Of a stretch of DNA of 26,379 bases, positions 1 to 9,006 are shown piece after piece. Source of the stretch: Scybalenecus merdavium (GTDB taxonomy: Bacteria > Bacillota > Clostridia > Oscillospirales > Acutalibacteraceae). Location of the stretch: the NCBI GenBank assembly GCA_018714405.1, contig DVNM01000043.1, positions 1 through 26,379 on the forward strand, read 5' to 3'. The position numbers and the translations under genes were made by a program. The stretch's first letter is position 1, and each line of letters starts with the position of its first letter. Below the pieces are notes generated by a model, which saw only the letters and a program-made list of their open reading frames with translations, was not told the DNA's origin and did not search any database.

Positions 1-386
1 TCCAAATCTCTGATTTGGGAGAAACAGTCCGAGGGACTGCCGCGTAGCAGATTGCTGTGCTTTGTGCCCTTCGCATCATGGAGCGCCGCTGAGGGACCGT
101 CGACCCCCTGGGGCTGCTCCAAATCTCCAAATGGCCCGAAAACCTGTTTCAGTATTTGGCAAAATCAGTTGTTCGCCGTAAAGCATAAGTTCGCGGGTAT
201 GCGACGCTGACATCGCTTACCGCCAGGGCTGTTATTTCAACCACATCCTTTCGTCGTGATTCGTGACTTTTTCAAATTTCATATGTGCATTATATCCGGC
301 TTTTTTGTACATAACAGAGCGTTTTGTACTTATATAAACACAATGCTTAAATTTGGTGAATATAAACATAAAATATTTAAAAAATA
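1..386. repeat. Non-coding region with short direct and inverted repeats
   Basis: I see no gene here. The first 127 bases are repeat-rich: TCCAAATCTC occurs at 1-10 and again at 118-127. Two tight hairpins follow each other, CCAAATC/GATTTGG at 2-18 and CAGTCC/GGACTG at 25-39. GAGGGAC occurs at 31-37 and 91-97. This looks like a degenerate intergenic repeat element of the kind scattered in Clostridia genomes, cut by the left edge. From about 260 onward the DNA becomes AT-rich and leads into the lipase promoter. Confidence 0.4.
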
Positions 387-415
387 TTGACTTTTATGTG
401 AAAAATTGATAAAAT
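387..415 (+). promoter_or_regulatory. Lipase promoter
   Basis: TTGACT at 387-392, a 17-base spacer and TAAAAT at 410-415 match the vegetative sigma consensus. The predicted leader to the lipase start codon is about 105 bases. Confidence 0.65.
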
Positions 416-526
416 TTGTATGCTGATTATGAGAGTCCTGTGGTGATTTTATTCTCTCAGCGTTAACCTGTGCAGCGAAGGGAAGCAGCGTCTTGCAGGA
501 AAAATATAACGACAGGAGAAAAACAA

Positions 527-1780
527 ATGCAGAAAAAAATCATTAAAGTATTAAGCATTGTATTGTGTACCGTTATATTTGTCTGTTCTATGCCGGTGCA
601 TGCGCTCGCTGCCGATGCGGATATAAAAGGCTATACTTTTGTCTTTGTACACGGTCTGTGCGGATGGGGCTCTGATGACGGCGCGAACAAGTATTTCCCT
701 TACTGGGGAATGATGACGGGCAATCTTTTTACGGAACTGGAGAAAAAAGGATATACCTGCGTTGCTGCCGGTGTAGGCACAGTATCCAGTGCATGGGACA
801 GGGTATGTGAACTTTATGCCCAGCTTGCCGGCGGTACAGTGGATTACGGTGCGGCACATTCTGCACAGCATAATCACGCAAGATACGGCCGAACATACGA
901 CCAGCCCATCATAACGCAGTGGGATGCAGAACATAAAATAAACCTTGTCGGTCATTCTTTCGGAGGCGTTACCGTTCGGCTTTTGGTTCAGCTTTTGGGT
1001 GAAGGCTCTGAAGAGGAGCGTGCCGTTACGCCCGAAAAGGAATTGTCCCCGCTTTTTAAAGGCGGCCAGACCGATAAAGTTTACTCTGTAACAACGCTCG
1101 CGGCGCCGCATAACGGAACCTCGTTTTTTGAGGCAACGGACGGATTTTCGAACGCTTTGGTCAAAATCTTTTGCTCGCTTGCTGCGTTTTCAGGTTCAAC
1201 ACGGCTGAATAAGCTTTTTGATCCTATGCTCGATCAGTTTGGACTTTCCTATTTACCCGGTTCGTCTTCCGGCGTAAATTGTGATATTTCTAAGCTTTCA
1301 GCTTTTATAAATTCAAAGGATAATGCTTTTTATGATTTAACGATCGACGGGGCAGCCGAAATCAACAAAACGATCACGGCGCAGCCGGGCGTCTATTATT
1401 ACTCTTATGCGGGTACAAAAACTTCTAAAAGTCGATGGACCGGCAACTATGTGCCGAATTTCGGAATCAATACGTTAATGCTTCCGTATGCTTATGCGAT
1501 CGGTAAATATACCGGCGTTACGGCCGGCGGCAGGGTGATAGACGAAAAGTGGCTGGAAAACGACGGGCTTGTTAACACGATTTCAGCCCGCGCTCCTTTT
1601 GATGAACCTTCAAAAGTTTACCGTTCCGCAGAGAAAGTGCAGCCCGGGATCTGGTATATAATGCCAACGCAAAACATGGACCATCTTGAATTTTCCGGCG
1701 GCATGTTGAATATAAGCCGGTCGAAAGTCAGAAACTTTTATTTGCAGCATTTGGAAATCGTCACGACTGCCGGAACATAA
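527..1780 (+). CDS. Secreted family I.5 triacylglycerol lipase
   Basis: This alpha/beta-hydrolase should split long-chain acylglycerols outside the cell. The ATG at 527 is chosen because AGGAG lies about 10 bases upstream and a clean signal peptide follows (KK, hydrophobic core, cut near AHALAA-type residues 24-29). An upstream in-frame GTG at 470 would bury this signal. The mature protein follows the Geobacillus/Bacillus family I.5 lipases closely: an HGLCGWG oxyanion region near residue 42, nucleophile Ser144 in GHSFG, Asp346 in WLENDG and His386 in MDHLE. The family's zinc ligands also appear conserved (Asp91, His111, His117, Asp236). Its length of 417 residues is normal for the family. 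The gene is monocistronic, with its own promoter and a downstream hairpin. Its base composition looks more AT-rich than the next three genes, so it may be a later acquisition. Family I.5 lipases are known best from Bacillales. Confidence 0.93.
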   Translation: MQKKIIKVLSIVLCTVIFVCSMPVHALAADADIKGYTFVFVHGLCGWGSDDGANKYFPYWGMMTGNLFTELEKKGYTCVAAGVGTVSSAWDRVCELYAQLAGGTVDYGAAHSAQHNHARYGRTYDQPIITQWDAEHKINLVGHSFGGVTVRLLVQLLGEGSEEERAVTPEKELSPLFKGGQTDKVYSVTTLAAPHNGTSFFEATDGFSNALVKIFCSLAAFSGSTRLNKLFDPMLDQFGLSYLPGSSSGVNCDISKLSAFINSKDNAFYDLTIDGAAEINKTITAQPGVYYYSYAGTKTSKSRWTGNYVPNFGINTLMLPYAYAIGKYTGVTAGGRVIDEKWLENDGLVNTISARAPFDEPSKVYRSAEKVQPGIWYIMPTQNMDHLEFSGGMLNISRSKVRNFYLQHLEIVTTAGT

Positions 1781-1813
1781 TAAGCCGGTTTTGTTTCTGA
1801 AATCAAATCCTAC

Positions 1814-1858
1814 AGCAGCCCAGACTTCGTTTCAATGAAGTCCGGGCTGCTTGTCTTT
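1814..1858 (+). terminator. Terminator after lipase gene
   Basis: AGCAGCCC and GACTTC (1814-1828) pair with GAAGTC and GGGCTGCT (1837-1851), followed by a modest T-rich tail. The stem is long but the tail is weak. Confidence 0.6.
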
Positions 1859-1971
1859 AGATATGAGATGTCGTACTTGCATCAAGGTGCACAGGAATAT
1901 GCTGAGCCATTAAAAAGGCATAGGGGAATTTAGCGAAGCGCGATGATCGCAGTTGATACAGCTGGAGTGAT

Positions 1972-2008
1972 AAAAAAGGGACGCAGAATTTTCTGCGTCC
2001 CTTTTTTT
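1972..2008. terminator. Bidirectional terminator
   Basis: GGGACGCAGAA at 1978-1988 pairs perfectly with TTCTGCGTCCC at 1991-2001. An A run precedes it and a T run follows, so it can stop transcripts in both directions. It lies just past the stop codon of the minus-strand SGNH gene. Confidence 0.85.
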
Positions 2009-2024
2009 GTCTAAATGTTATGCT

Positions 2025-3512
2025 TTACATCGCGCTGACCTGCAGAATGCCGCTGGCAACTTCTGCTCTGGTCGCGGCGCGCAGCGGCGAGAAAGTGCGG
2101 CTGCTGGTCGGGGCAACAATGCCGTTTGTGCTGGCCCAAATCACGGCGTTTTTCGCGTAAGAGGGCACCACATAGCGGTCAATGTAGCTCAGGCTGCCGC
2201 TGACCTGCGGTGAACCGGCCCAGCGGTACAGCATGGCCGAAAGCTGTGCGCGGGTCACCGTGCAGTTCGGGGTGAACAGCAGGCCGAACGCAATGCCGGT
2301 GACGATGCCTTCGTTGTATGCCCACACAATGGCGTCGTAAGACGCGGTGCGGCTGTTGACGTCTAAGAACGGTTCTTTCATGCCGCTTACGTCCGGCGAA
2401 CCGGCCAGGCGGTAAAGTGCCTCTACAAGCTGTGCGCGCGTCATGGAGCTGTCCGGCGAGAAGGTGGTTTCGCTGGTACCGTTCATGATGCCGTTTTCGT
2501 ACACATATTTTACAGCGTTATAATAGCTGTCACTTGCGCTGACGTCTGTGAACGGGAACGTGTCCTCGGGCAGCGCGGCCAGGATCTTGTTCGCAATGTT
2601 TCTGTAGCCGGCCGGCGTGGGGTGCGAAATGTCGCAGACTGTGCCGCTCGTTTCCACAAAGATGTAACCGAATTTGTCGGCGCCGGCTTTCATCGGTGCG
2701 TTGATGGCGTCGACCAGCGTCTGTGAAATTTTATGGCTGATGGAGTTCGGGTCGTCGTTTTCCAAATCTTCTTCCGTCTTGTAGCCGGTGTCGAACAGGC
2801 CAACGACAAGCAGGGTAACGTCGGGGTTCAGGTCGTAAATATCCTGAATGACATAGTCCCAGTTTTCAATGTAATTGCTGATGCCGTATTCGATCGCTTC
2901 AGGCAGCACTTCCAGCACGCCGGGCAGCGCGCCCATAACGGCAGCCAGATCCAGCAGGGAAGTCAGCGTGTCGTTTTGAATGCCGGCGCTCTCCAGCATT
3001 TCTTTGGCGGCGGCTACGAATTCGTCAAATTCGCCGCCCTGTGCCAGTGCGTCCAGCACGACCCAGCTAAGGAACGTGCCCACGTCGTTGCCGCCAAGGC
3101 CAAGGGTGATGAGGCCGGCGTCAGCAACGGCCTGGCGAAATGCCGGAATGCGTGATTCCATCAGCTCGGGGTCAGATGCGTCGTGGAACAGGTAGTCGTC
3201 ACCTTCGTAGTCGTCTTCAAACATGTAGCGCATTTCAATCGTGCGAAAGCCCGGGCAGGCCATGGGGATCAGCTCTGCGCCGATCGTGTCGGCTACGATC
3301 GCACCGTAAGAGGTGTCGACTCTTTTGAATTCGCAGTCGATCGGCGTAACGTCGCTGTAGCCGGCGGCCACGCTGTCGCCCAGCAGCACATAGGTGCCGT
3401 AGTCGTGGTATTTTTTACCGGTTTCGCTGTCCTGTGCAAAGCATACGACCGTGCTCGAAAGCATGGTCATAGCCAGCAATGCACACAGCAGGCTTCTTAA
3501 TCGTTTTTTCAT
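2025..3512 (-). CDS. Exported SGNH/GDSL hydrolase with three SLH domains
   Basis: This is a cell-wall-attached esterase or lipase of the SGNH fold, 495 residues. The ATG at 3512 is preceded by CAGGAGG at good spacing and begins a signal peptide (MKKRLRSLL, hydrophobic to about residue 26). SGNH blocks are visible: GDSVAAG with nucleophile Ser47, LGLGGND with Asn142, and DISHPTPAGY with Asp294 and His297. Three S-layer homology repeats fill roughly 320-372, 385-436 and 446-495, each with the TRAQL/TRAEV motif. SLH repeats bind secondary cell-wall polymer, so the enzyme should stay on the surface. The substrate is unknown; acetyl groups on polysaccharide and lipid esters are both possible. It is divergent from the GH123-like gene, and its own promoter lies at 3549-3578. 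Confidence 0.92.
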   Translation of the reverse strand: MKKRLRSLLCALLAMTMLSSTVVCFAQDSETGKKYHDYGTYVLLGDSVAAGYSDVTPIDCEFKRVDTSYGAIVADTIGAELIPMACPGFRTIEMRYMFEDDYEGDDYLFHDASDPELMESRIPAFRQAVADAGLITLGLGGNDVGTFLSWVVLDALAQGGEFDEFVAAAKEMLESAGIQNDTLTSLLDLAAVMGALPGVLEVLPEAIEYGISNYIENWDYVIQDIYDLNPDVTLLVVGLFDTGYKTEEDLENDDPNSISHKISQTLVDAINAPMKAGADKFGYIFVETSGTVCDISHPTPAGYRNIANKILAALPEDTFPFTDVSASDSYYNAVKYVYENGIMNGTSETTFSPDSSMTRAQLVEALYRLAGSPDVSGMKEPFLDVNSRTASYDAIVWAYNEGIVTGIAFGLLFTPNCTVTRAQLSAMLYRWAGSPQVSGSLSYIDRYVVPSYAKNAVIWASTNGIVAPTSSRTFSPLRAATRAEVASGILQVSAM

Positions 3513-3548
3513 AAGTTTATATACCTCCTGATAAAAATTTCTGTACAT

Positions 3549-3578
3549 ATTTTACTGGATTTTTCTATCTTCTGTCAA
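3549..3578 (-). promoter_or_regulatory. Promoter of the SGNH-SLH gene
   Basis: Read on the minus strand: TTGACA (3578-3573), an 18-base spacer and TAAAAT (3554-3549), about 37 bases upstream of the start codon. The 301-base divergent region 3513-3813 also holds the promoter of the GH123-like gene and no further gene. Confidence 0.65.
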
Positions 3579-3740
3579 TATTTTTAATAAATTATTAATA
3601 AGATTTGTATTTGACTTTAATGGAATTTTGTCTATTTGTTTACCGCTGTTTATTAAAGGTGCAGTGCGTGCTTTTTAGCAGCGGCTGCACTGCTGCGCAG
3701 GAGGCGACAGTACAATATTTTATCTTTTCCGGGCAGGTCA

Positions 3741-3769
3741 TTGACTTCTCGCTTTGGATCACCTATAAT
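3741..3769 (+). promoter_or_regulatory. Promoter of the GH123-like gene
   Basis: TTGACT at 3741-3746, a 17-base spacer and a perfect TATAAT at 3764-3769. The resulting leader is short, about 38 bases to the ATG at 3814. Confidence 0.8.
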
Positions 3770-3813
3770 GAAATGGGACACTTTACCCAAAAATGTGAAA
3801 AAGGAGTGAAATC

Positions 3814-6795
3814 ATGAAACGCATAAGAATCTATGCGGTCAAAATCATTGCCGTTATGCTTGCTGTAGCTGTTTGCTTTGCAAGCACAGCCGTTACAGCT
3901 GCTGCGGCAACGGAATCCTATCTGTTTTACCTGGTCTATTCGGACATTCAGGCAAACAAGACAAGCGCTGACCAGCGCTATGGAGCAAATTCCAACCATA
4001 TCAACTCGCAGCAGCTGCCCACCAGCGACACTGCCCGCGGCATCAGCGGCAGCAGCATCGTTTATCTGGCAAAGAACGAGCGCGAGGGTTTTCAGGTCTA
4101 CTTCCATGAGCAGACGGCAAGCCGTCCGCTGCGTGTAGAGGTCGGCGAGTTTTGCAATGCGGCCGGCGAAGTGCTGCCTGTTTCGATTTATAACGAGGCA
4201 TACTTCCGGCCCTGGACGGGCGGCGACCAGCTTGGCGAGGCGCTTGTGCCGTATGACGGCGAAGTGGTCAATACTGTTTTGAATGAAAACAACATGTTTT
4301 ACGTTGAGCTGCGCTCGGCGGAGGATCAGACGCCCGGCAACTATACTTCAACCGTCACGCTGTACGACGGCGATGCCGTTTTGGCGCAGAAGTCCGTTAC
4401 AGCAGTTGTGTGGAATTTTGCATTGCCCGAAAGTCACTATGCAACGGCGCTGATGGGCCTTTACAACAGTGCGTCGGGTTATGGCGCAACACAGGGCTTT
4501 TTAGAGCTGAACGGTGTGCGCATCGGCAGTAACTGGGACATTTTGGAAGAAGATATCCCGCTGGCCGAAAGCATTGTGGAAGGCTGGCAGGAATGCCTGC
4601 TGGATCACGGGATCACGCCGTACGAGCTGCCGCGTTTTTTGATCGACTCTGATGAAAAAGCGGCCGAGCTTGCCATGGCTGACCCGCGCCGTAAAATGGT
4701 CAGCGTTCCCATTTCCGGCAATATTACTTCGCAGGCGACCACAAATAAGATCCTGCAGTATAAAGCTCTGGTCGACGGCAATTCGGTTTTGGAGGACAAA
4801 GCGTTTTTCTACCCGGCAGATGAACCGTCGTGGGGCGCCGACAGCGACACTTCGTCGTTTGAATCGCGGATCCAGGCGATCAATGCGCTCTGGCCGGACA
4901 GTCACAAAATGGTGCCGTTTGCATCTAATTTCGACACCGTTATGCCGGTGCTGAAAAAAACGACCGATGTTTTGTGCATCAACCAGTCGGCGTTGTATAC
5001 GGAGAAAAACATTAATGCTTTTAATGAGTATACTTCCGGTGAGGGCTGGCACCGCAAGCTGCGCTATCACGGCGATATCACACTTGGCAGCTTTGAACTC
5101 TGGCGCTGGGGCAAGAGCCCGGCCGGGGTGTTCCGCCGCATCTTTTTCTGGCAGTCCGGTTTGCTTAGCGACAATGGCATGCTTTACTGGAACTGCGGTT
5201 ATATACCGTATGTAAACGGCGAACCTTATAATGTGTGGGAGACCAACACGCTTCCGTCTGCCTCCGGCGTGCAGACCGGCAACGGCAACGGCGTTCTGCT
5301 TTATCCCGGCGCGCCGATCGGCGAGGACCCTACCCAGCCGATCATGTCCCTGCGTCTTAAGCAGGTGTCGGCCGGTCTGGATGATTACGATTACATTGCG
5401 CTGGCGCGTGAATTCCTTGGCAAAGACAGTCAAGTGCTGGACAGCGCTTTGAAAAAAGTTTTTGTCAATTACGAAAAGCATGGCCTGAACAATATTTTCA
5501 GTTCGGAGCCGCACGAAGGCATTTCTGTGGACTGGATCGCGTGGGAATGCAACACCATGAACAATGCGCGCAAAATGCTGGGCGACGCACTGGACAAAGC
5601 CGCTGCACAGCACAATTACGGCGAATGGCAGCTTGTTGTAGAGCCGGACGCGCAGCACGACGGCCTGGAGATCCGCACCTGCGCTGACTGCGGCACACAG
5701 GACAGCCGCGATGTGCCGCGCTGCAGCCTTGGCGCGCACGACTATGCCTATACGGACAACGGCGACGGTACACATACGCGCATCTGCACCGTTTGCGGGA
5801 CGGAAGATGTGCAGGCGCATAACGAAGAAGTTGTGCCCGGAAAAGCCGCTACTTGTACAGCCGAGGGCCTTACGGATGGCCGGCGCTGTACCGAATGCGG
5901 TGCGGTGACCAAGGCGCAGGCAGTGCTTGAAAAACTGCCGCATACGCCGGGGGAATGGGTCTATACATCGGACGGCATCTATGAAAAGGAATGCACGGTA
6001 TGTCACAATGTGATCGACCGCCAGACGGTGGAACTGACGCTTGAGCCGGCGGAAATCACCCTGACGAACGGTGAAACGGCTCAGTTGAACGCCGGTGCAG
6101 CCGATTTTACAAAAATCATTTATGCTTCTGCAAATAGTGCGGTCGCTGCTGTAGATGCAAATGGCCGCATTACGGCCAAAGCGCCCGGTGAAACCGTGAT
6201 CACCGTATCGGTGGAGGGTACAGATCTGGCCAAAACGTGCAAAGTAACAGTTGAACCCAGACTATACACCGTTACCTGGGTCATAGACGGCGCTTCTCAA
6301 ATTACCGAGGTGGCCGAGGGCGCAGTGCTTACGCCGCCTGCAGTCCATGACAGGCCGGGTTACAATTTCGCCGGCTGGTCACCCGCATTGCCGGATGTGA
6401 TGCCGTCTGCCGATGTGACTTTTACGGCGGTGTTTGAACCGGTCATCCGCGTTTCCGTCGTGCCGGCCGGTGCTTCCGACGAACAGGTGGGTCAAGTTAT
6501 TTATCATAAGGTGCCGTGGTACAAAACGTGGACGAGTCAGACGGTGGACCTGACCGTTGCGTCCGATGACGACAGCCAGATCGCCCGTGTAGAATGGGTC
6601 TATGCCAACTGGTCTGTAGACGAACCGGAGGCAACCATTGAAAATGCGTATTCCAGAACCGCTACGATCCGTCCGACGTGGGGCATAGGTGCGCGTTCCT
6701 GCTGGGTGCAGGCTGTTGTCACAGATGTGTACGGCAATAAAATCTCTTCAGAACCGGTCAAAGTCCGTTTCTATAACTGGGACTGGCAAAAATAG
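3814..6795 (+). CDS. Secreted GH123-like (DUF4091) glycoside hydrolase with surface repeats
   Basis: A 993-residue exported protein likely to act on host glycans. AAGGAG precedes the ATG, and a signal peptide (MKRIRIYAVKI, hydrophobic, AAAA near 30) follows. Residues about 40-600 resemble the DUF4091/GH123 beta-N-acetylgalactosaminidase-like group. An adjacent Asp336-Glu337 pair sits in YPADEP, and the family's C-terminal LDDYDYIALAREF motif is near 525. GH123 enzymes use a neighbouring Asp-Glu pair in substrate-assisted catalysis. About 620-735 is a Cys-rich stretch of repeated CxxC units (CADCG, CTVCG, CTECG, CTVCH), common in clostridial surface proteins. It is followed by a BIG2 Ig-like domain (about 742-816), an InlB-type repeat (about 819-880) and a final Ig-like segment. 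No anchor is visible, so retention must come from the repeats. Family membership rests on motifs; exact substrate is inference. Confidence 0.75.
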   Translation: MKRIRIYAVKIIAVMLAVAVCFASTAVTAAAATESYLFYLVYSDIQANKTSADQRYGANSNHINSQQLPTSDTARGISGSSIVYLAKNEREGFQVYFHEQTASRPLRVEVGEFCNAAGEVLPVSIYNEAYFRPWTGGDQLGEALVPYDGEVVNTVLNENNMFYVELRSAEDQTPGNYTSTVTLYDGDAVLAQKSVTAVVWNFALPESHYATALMGLYNSASGYGATQGFLELNGVRIGSNWDILEEDIPLAESIVEGWQECLLDHGITPYELPRFLIDSDEKAAELAMADPRRKMVSVPISGNITSQATTNKILQYKALVDGNSVLEDKAFFYPADEPSWGADSDTSSFESRIQAINALWPDSHKMVPFASNFDTVMPVLKKTTDVLCINQSALYTEKNINAFNEYTSGEGWHRKLRYHGDITLGSFELWRWGKSPAGVFRRIFFWQSGLLSDNGMLYWNCGYIPYVNGEPYNVWETNTLPSASGVQTGNGNGVLLYPGAPIGEDPTQPIMSLRLKQVSAGLDDYDYIALAREFLGKDSQVLDSALKKVFVNYEKHGLNNIFSSEPHEGISVDWIAWECNTMNNARKMLGDALDKAAAQHNYGEWQLVVEPDAQHDGLEIRTCADCGTQDSRDVPRCSLGAHDYAYTDNGDGTHTRICTVCGTEDVQAHNEEVVPGKAATCTAEGLTDGRRCTECGAVTKAQAVLEKLPHTPGEWVYTSDGIYEKECTVCHNVIDRQTVELTLEPAEITLTNGETAQLNAGAADFTKIIYASANSAVAAVDANGRITAKAPGETVITVSVEGTDLAKTCKVTVEPRLYTVTWVIDGASQITEVAEGAVLTPPAVHDRPGYNFAGWSPALPDVMPSADVTFTAVFEPVIRVSVVPAGASDEQVGQVIYHKVPWYKTWTSQTVDLTVASDDDSQIARVEWVYANWSVDEPEATIENAYSRTATIRPTWGIGARSCWVQAVVTDVYGNKISSEPVKVRFYNWDWQK

Positions 6796-6814
6796 GTTGT
6801 TTCTTACCGTAACG

Positions 6815-6847
6815 AACCGCCCTTGCCGTTTTGCAGGGGCGGTTTTG
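6815..6847 (+). terminator. Terminator after the GH123-like gene
   Basis: AACCGCCC at 6815-6822 pairs with GGGCGGTT at 6837-6844, followed by a short T run. Confidence 0.7.
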
Positions 6848-6877
6848 GTACGGGCAAATTAGAAAACGACAAAAAGA

Positions 6878-6906
6878 TTGCCCTGCATTTTCCTTTGTGG
6901 TAAAAT
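6878..6906 (+). promoter_or_regulatory. Probable sialidase promoter
   Basis: TTGCCC at 6878-6883, a 17-base spacer and TAAAAT at 6901-6906. The -35 is weak. The leader contains a GCCGGC/GCCGGC hairpin around 6915-6941 before the ribosome site. Confidence 0.5.
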
Positions 6907-6999
6907 AAATCTGCGCCGGCAGCTTTGAGAAGGCCGGCGGTGTTATCATACGGCGTCTTTTTGCCGTTTATGGCTTGGCAATGGTCTGGAGGGGATTTT

Positions 7000-8565
7000 A
7001 TGCGTGCAAAAGTAAACAAAAATGCAATCAAAATTTTTGCAGCCTGTATTGCGATCCTGGCTGTTTTTACGGCAGGTTTCGGCTTTGTGCTGATGCCGGC
7101 GGGGGCGCTGTTTGCCGAAGGGCCGGCCGACGGCACCAAACCGTTTTCGTCAGAAGGCAATATAGGCAGCCGGTACTACCGCATCCCGGCTTTGCTCACC
7201 GCGCAGGACGGCACACTGATCGCCGCTATGGACGCGCGCTTCGGCGGCACGGCCGACTCTCCAAACAATTTGGACACGGCTGTCAGCACCAGCACCGACA
7301 ACGGCGCGACATGGACTGACTGCCTCGCTTTTTCGTTTGCAGATTGGGAAAATGCGTCCCCGTCTCTTTTGCCGGACGGCTCTTTGCGCATTTTGAACAG
7401 CGCGTCTGTGATCGACCCAAGCCTTTTGCAGGATGGGCAGACCGGCCGCGTTTTTATGCTGGTAGATGCTTTTCCGTATGCGACCGGCTTCTCTTCCTCG
7501 CAGACCGGCAGCGGCTACACAGAGGTGGATGGTGAAAAATGCCTGATGCTGCGCAAAAACGGTGAGGAAAATTATGATTATACCGTGCGCGGCGATGGCG
7601 CCATTTACGATAAAAACGGTCAAAAAACAGCTTATTCGCTGAACAGCCGCGGCGAAATTTTGGAAAACGGCACACCGCTTACCATCACGCAAAAGCGGCA
7701 GCATTACTGGTATACAGTGCCTTTTGCCACCGGTACGGGTCAAGATGTGCCGATGCACATTTTTTATCAGGATGCACTATTCCAGGCTTATCCGACTTCT
7801 TATTTGTACCTGATGTGGTCGGATGATAACGGCCGGACCTGGTCAGATCCGGTGGATCTGAACGCACAGGTCAAGTCAGACGACGCCGGATTTACGGGTG
7901 TTTGCCCGGGCCGCGGGATTCAAATCGAAAACGGTGCACATGCCGGCCGGCTCATTTTCCCGGTTTATTCGGCGGATCCCGAAACGGGCGACCAGTTTTT
8001 CTCGGTCATTTACAGCGATGACCACGGGGCGACCTGGGCGGCCGGCGAGCCGGTCACGTTAAACGAAACGGTCGGCGCCTGCATGAGCGAAACGCAGCTG
8101 GTGCAGTTTGCGGATGGCAGCCTGCAGGCCTTTTCGCGTACGCAGGCCGGTTTTGTGGGCACGGCTTGCAGCGCTGACGGCGGCATGACCTGGCAGGATG
8201 CACAGCTGATAGATGAATTACCGCTGGCCGCCGGTTCCGGCTGTCAGCTGTCGGCAATCAATTATACCGGCAAGATCGACGGCAAGGATGCGGTTTTGCT
8301 GTCCGCCCCGGCCGGCGACGGCCGCACCAATGGGTTTATTTACATCGGCCTGATCGAGGAAAACGCCGGGCGGTATTCGATCAACTGGACGTATAAGACC
8401 GAGGTGACCGACGCAAACACTTATTTTGCCTACTCCTGCTTAACGCAGCTTTCTGACGGCAGTGTCGGCCTTTTGTATGAGCAGTCCAATATTGCCCAAT
8501 CGGTCGACACCACGCTGTTCAAAACATTTACGGTCACGGAATTGACCGTTTCGGCAGTTCAGTAA
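7000..8565 (+). CDS. Exported GH33 sialidase
   Basis: It releases sialic acid from host glycans, a step that opens mucin chains to other enzymes. The ATG at 7000 follows GGAGGGG; the longer in-frame start at 6925 has no such site and would precede the signal. Residues 1-39 form a signal peptide or membrane anchor. The RIP motif (YYRIPAL, Arg61) opens the propeller, and four Asp boxes follow: 98-105, 274-281, 339-346 and 391-398, all of the SxDxGxTW type. Asp79 in MDARFGG fits the acid/base position. Tyr478 in FAYSCLTQL fits the nucleophile, followed by GLLYE. Residues about 150-260 hold the inserted beta domain seen in NanI/NanB-like enzymes. I cannot tell hydrolytic from intramolecular trans-sialidase activity by eye. 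The enzyme is 521 residues and lacks a visible sugar-binding module or sortase motif. Confidence 0.93.
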   Translation: MRAKVNKNAIKIFAACIAILAVFTAGFGFVLMPAGALFAEGPADGTKPFSSEGNIGSRYYRIPALLTAQDGTLIAAMDARFGGTADSPNNLDTAVSTSTDNGATWTDCLAFSFADWENASPSLLPDGSLRILNSASVIDPSLLQDGQTGRVFMLVDAFPYATGFSSSQTGSGYTEVDGEKCLMLRKNGEENYDYTVRGDGAIYDKNGQKTAYSLNSRGEILENGTPLTITQKRQHYWYTVPFATGTGQDVPMHIFYQDALFQAYPTSYLYLMWSDDNGRTWSDPVDLNAQVKSDDAGFTGVCPGRGIQIENGAHAGRLIFPVYSADPETGDQFFSVIYSDDHGATWAAGEPVTLNETVGACMSETQLVQFADGSLQAFSRTQAGFVGTACSADGGMTWQDAQLIDELPLAAGSGCQLSAINYTGKIDGKDAVLLSAPAGDGRTNGFIYIGLIEENAGRYSINWTYKTEVTDANTYFAYSCLTQLSDGSVGLLYEQSNIAQSVDTTLFKTFTVTELTVSAVQ

Positions 8566-8612
8566 GTTGGTTGCGCCGTTTTATCGGCGATTTGTAAAAA
8601 AGATTTTATATG

Positions 8613-8749
8613 TAAAAAATCCCGGGATAACTCCCGGGATTTTTAATAAAGCAAATGCAAAATCGCATGAAAAAGCACTTGCTTCAGAGAGGGGCATATT
8701 CAGACAAATCGTTTTGGATAATAGAAAAACAAAACTGCTTTCATCTACA
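8613..8749 (-). ncRNA. Candidate small RNA convergent to the sialidase gene
   Basis: On the minus strand TTGACA (8784-8779), a 17-base spacer and TAAAAT (8761-8756) form a near-consensus promoter. Transcription from about 8749 would run into the CCCGGGA hairpin at 8617-8642, which carries six Ts on this strand. The predicted RNA is about 135 bases. Only a 14-codon reading frame starting near 8743 (MKAVLFF...) is present, without a clear ribosome site. The remaining AT-rich stretch up to 8942 holds no gene I can support. Function is unknown. Confidence 0.5.
8614..8645. terminator. Bidirectional terminator between sialidase and candidate sRNA
   Basis: AAATCCCGGGA at 8617-8627 pairs with TCCCGGGATTT at 8632-8642 around a TAAC loop. 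There are T runs on both strands. Confidence 0.88.
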
Positions 8750-8942
8750 AATATAATTTTACATGTAACAGTACCTTTTGTCAATTCCTATTCTATAAAC
8801 AAATCATAAATAATTGTTATAAATTTGCAAAAAATAAGCAAATGAACAATTATTTAACATTATTTTAACATTGTCATGAAAAACGGCGCGGCTATCTCGT
8901 GAATGTGTTTCAAAAAGTCTTGCTGCAAGAGAAGAAACAGGC

Positions 8943-8983
8943 AAAAATAAGAGGCTGCTTTTGTAAAAATCAAAAGCAGCCTC
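8943..8983 (-). terminator. Terminator of the SCIFF operon
   Basis: GAGGCTGCTTTTG (8951-8963) and CAAAAGCAGCCTC (8971-8983) form a perfect 13-base stem. On the minus strand it is followed by TTATTTTTG. Confidence 0.85.
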
Positions 8984-9006
8984 TTGTGTTACCTGCGCCG
9001 GCGGCG

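Noticed and set aside
1861..1935. 24-codon open stretch ending in TAG that reads like a protein tail
   Set aside because: Too short to assign; a possible remnant, but no family could be recognised.
4501..6006. Open minus-strand frame of 501 codons
   Set aside because: It lies wholly opposite the GH123-like gene, has no ribosome site or recognisable domain, and its composition is that of an antisense shadow in GC-rich DNA.
8567..8809. 80-codon plus-strand frame after the sialidase
   Set aside because: It runs through a strong bidirectional terminator and has no ribosome site or familiar motif.
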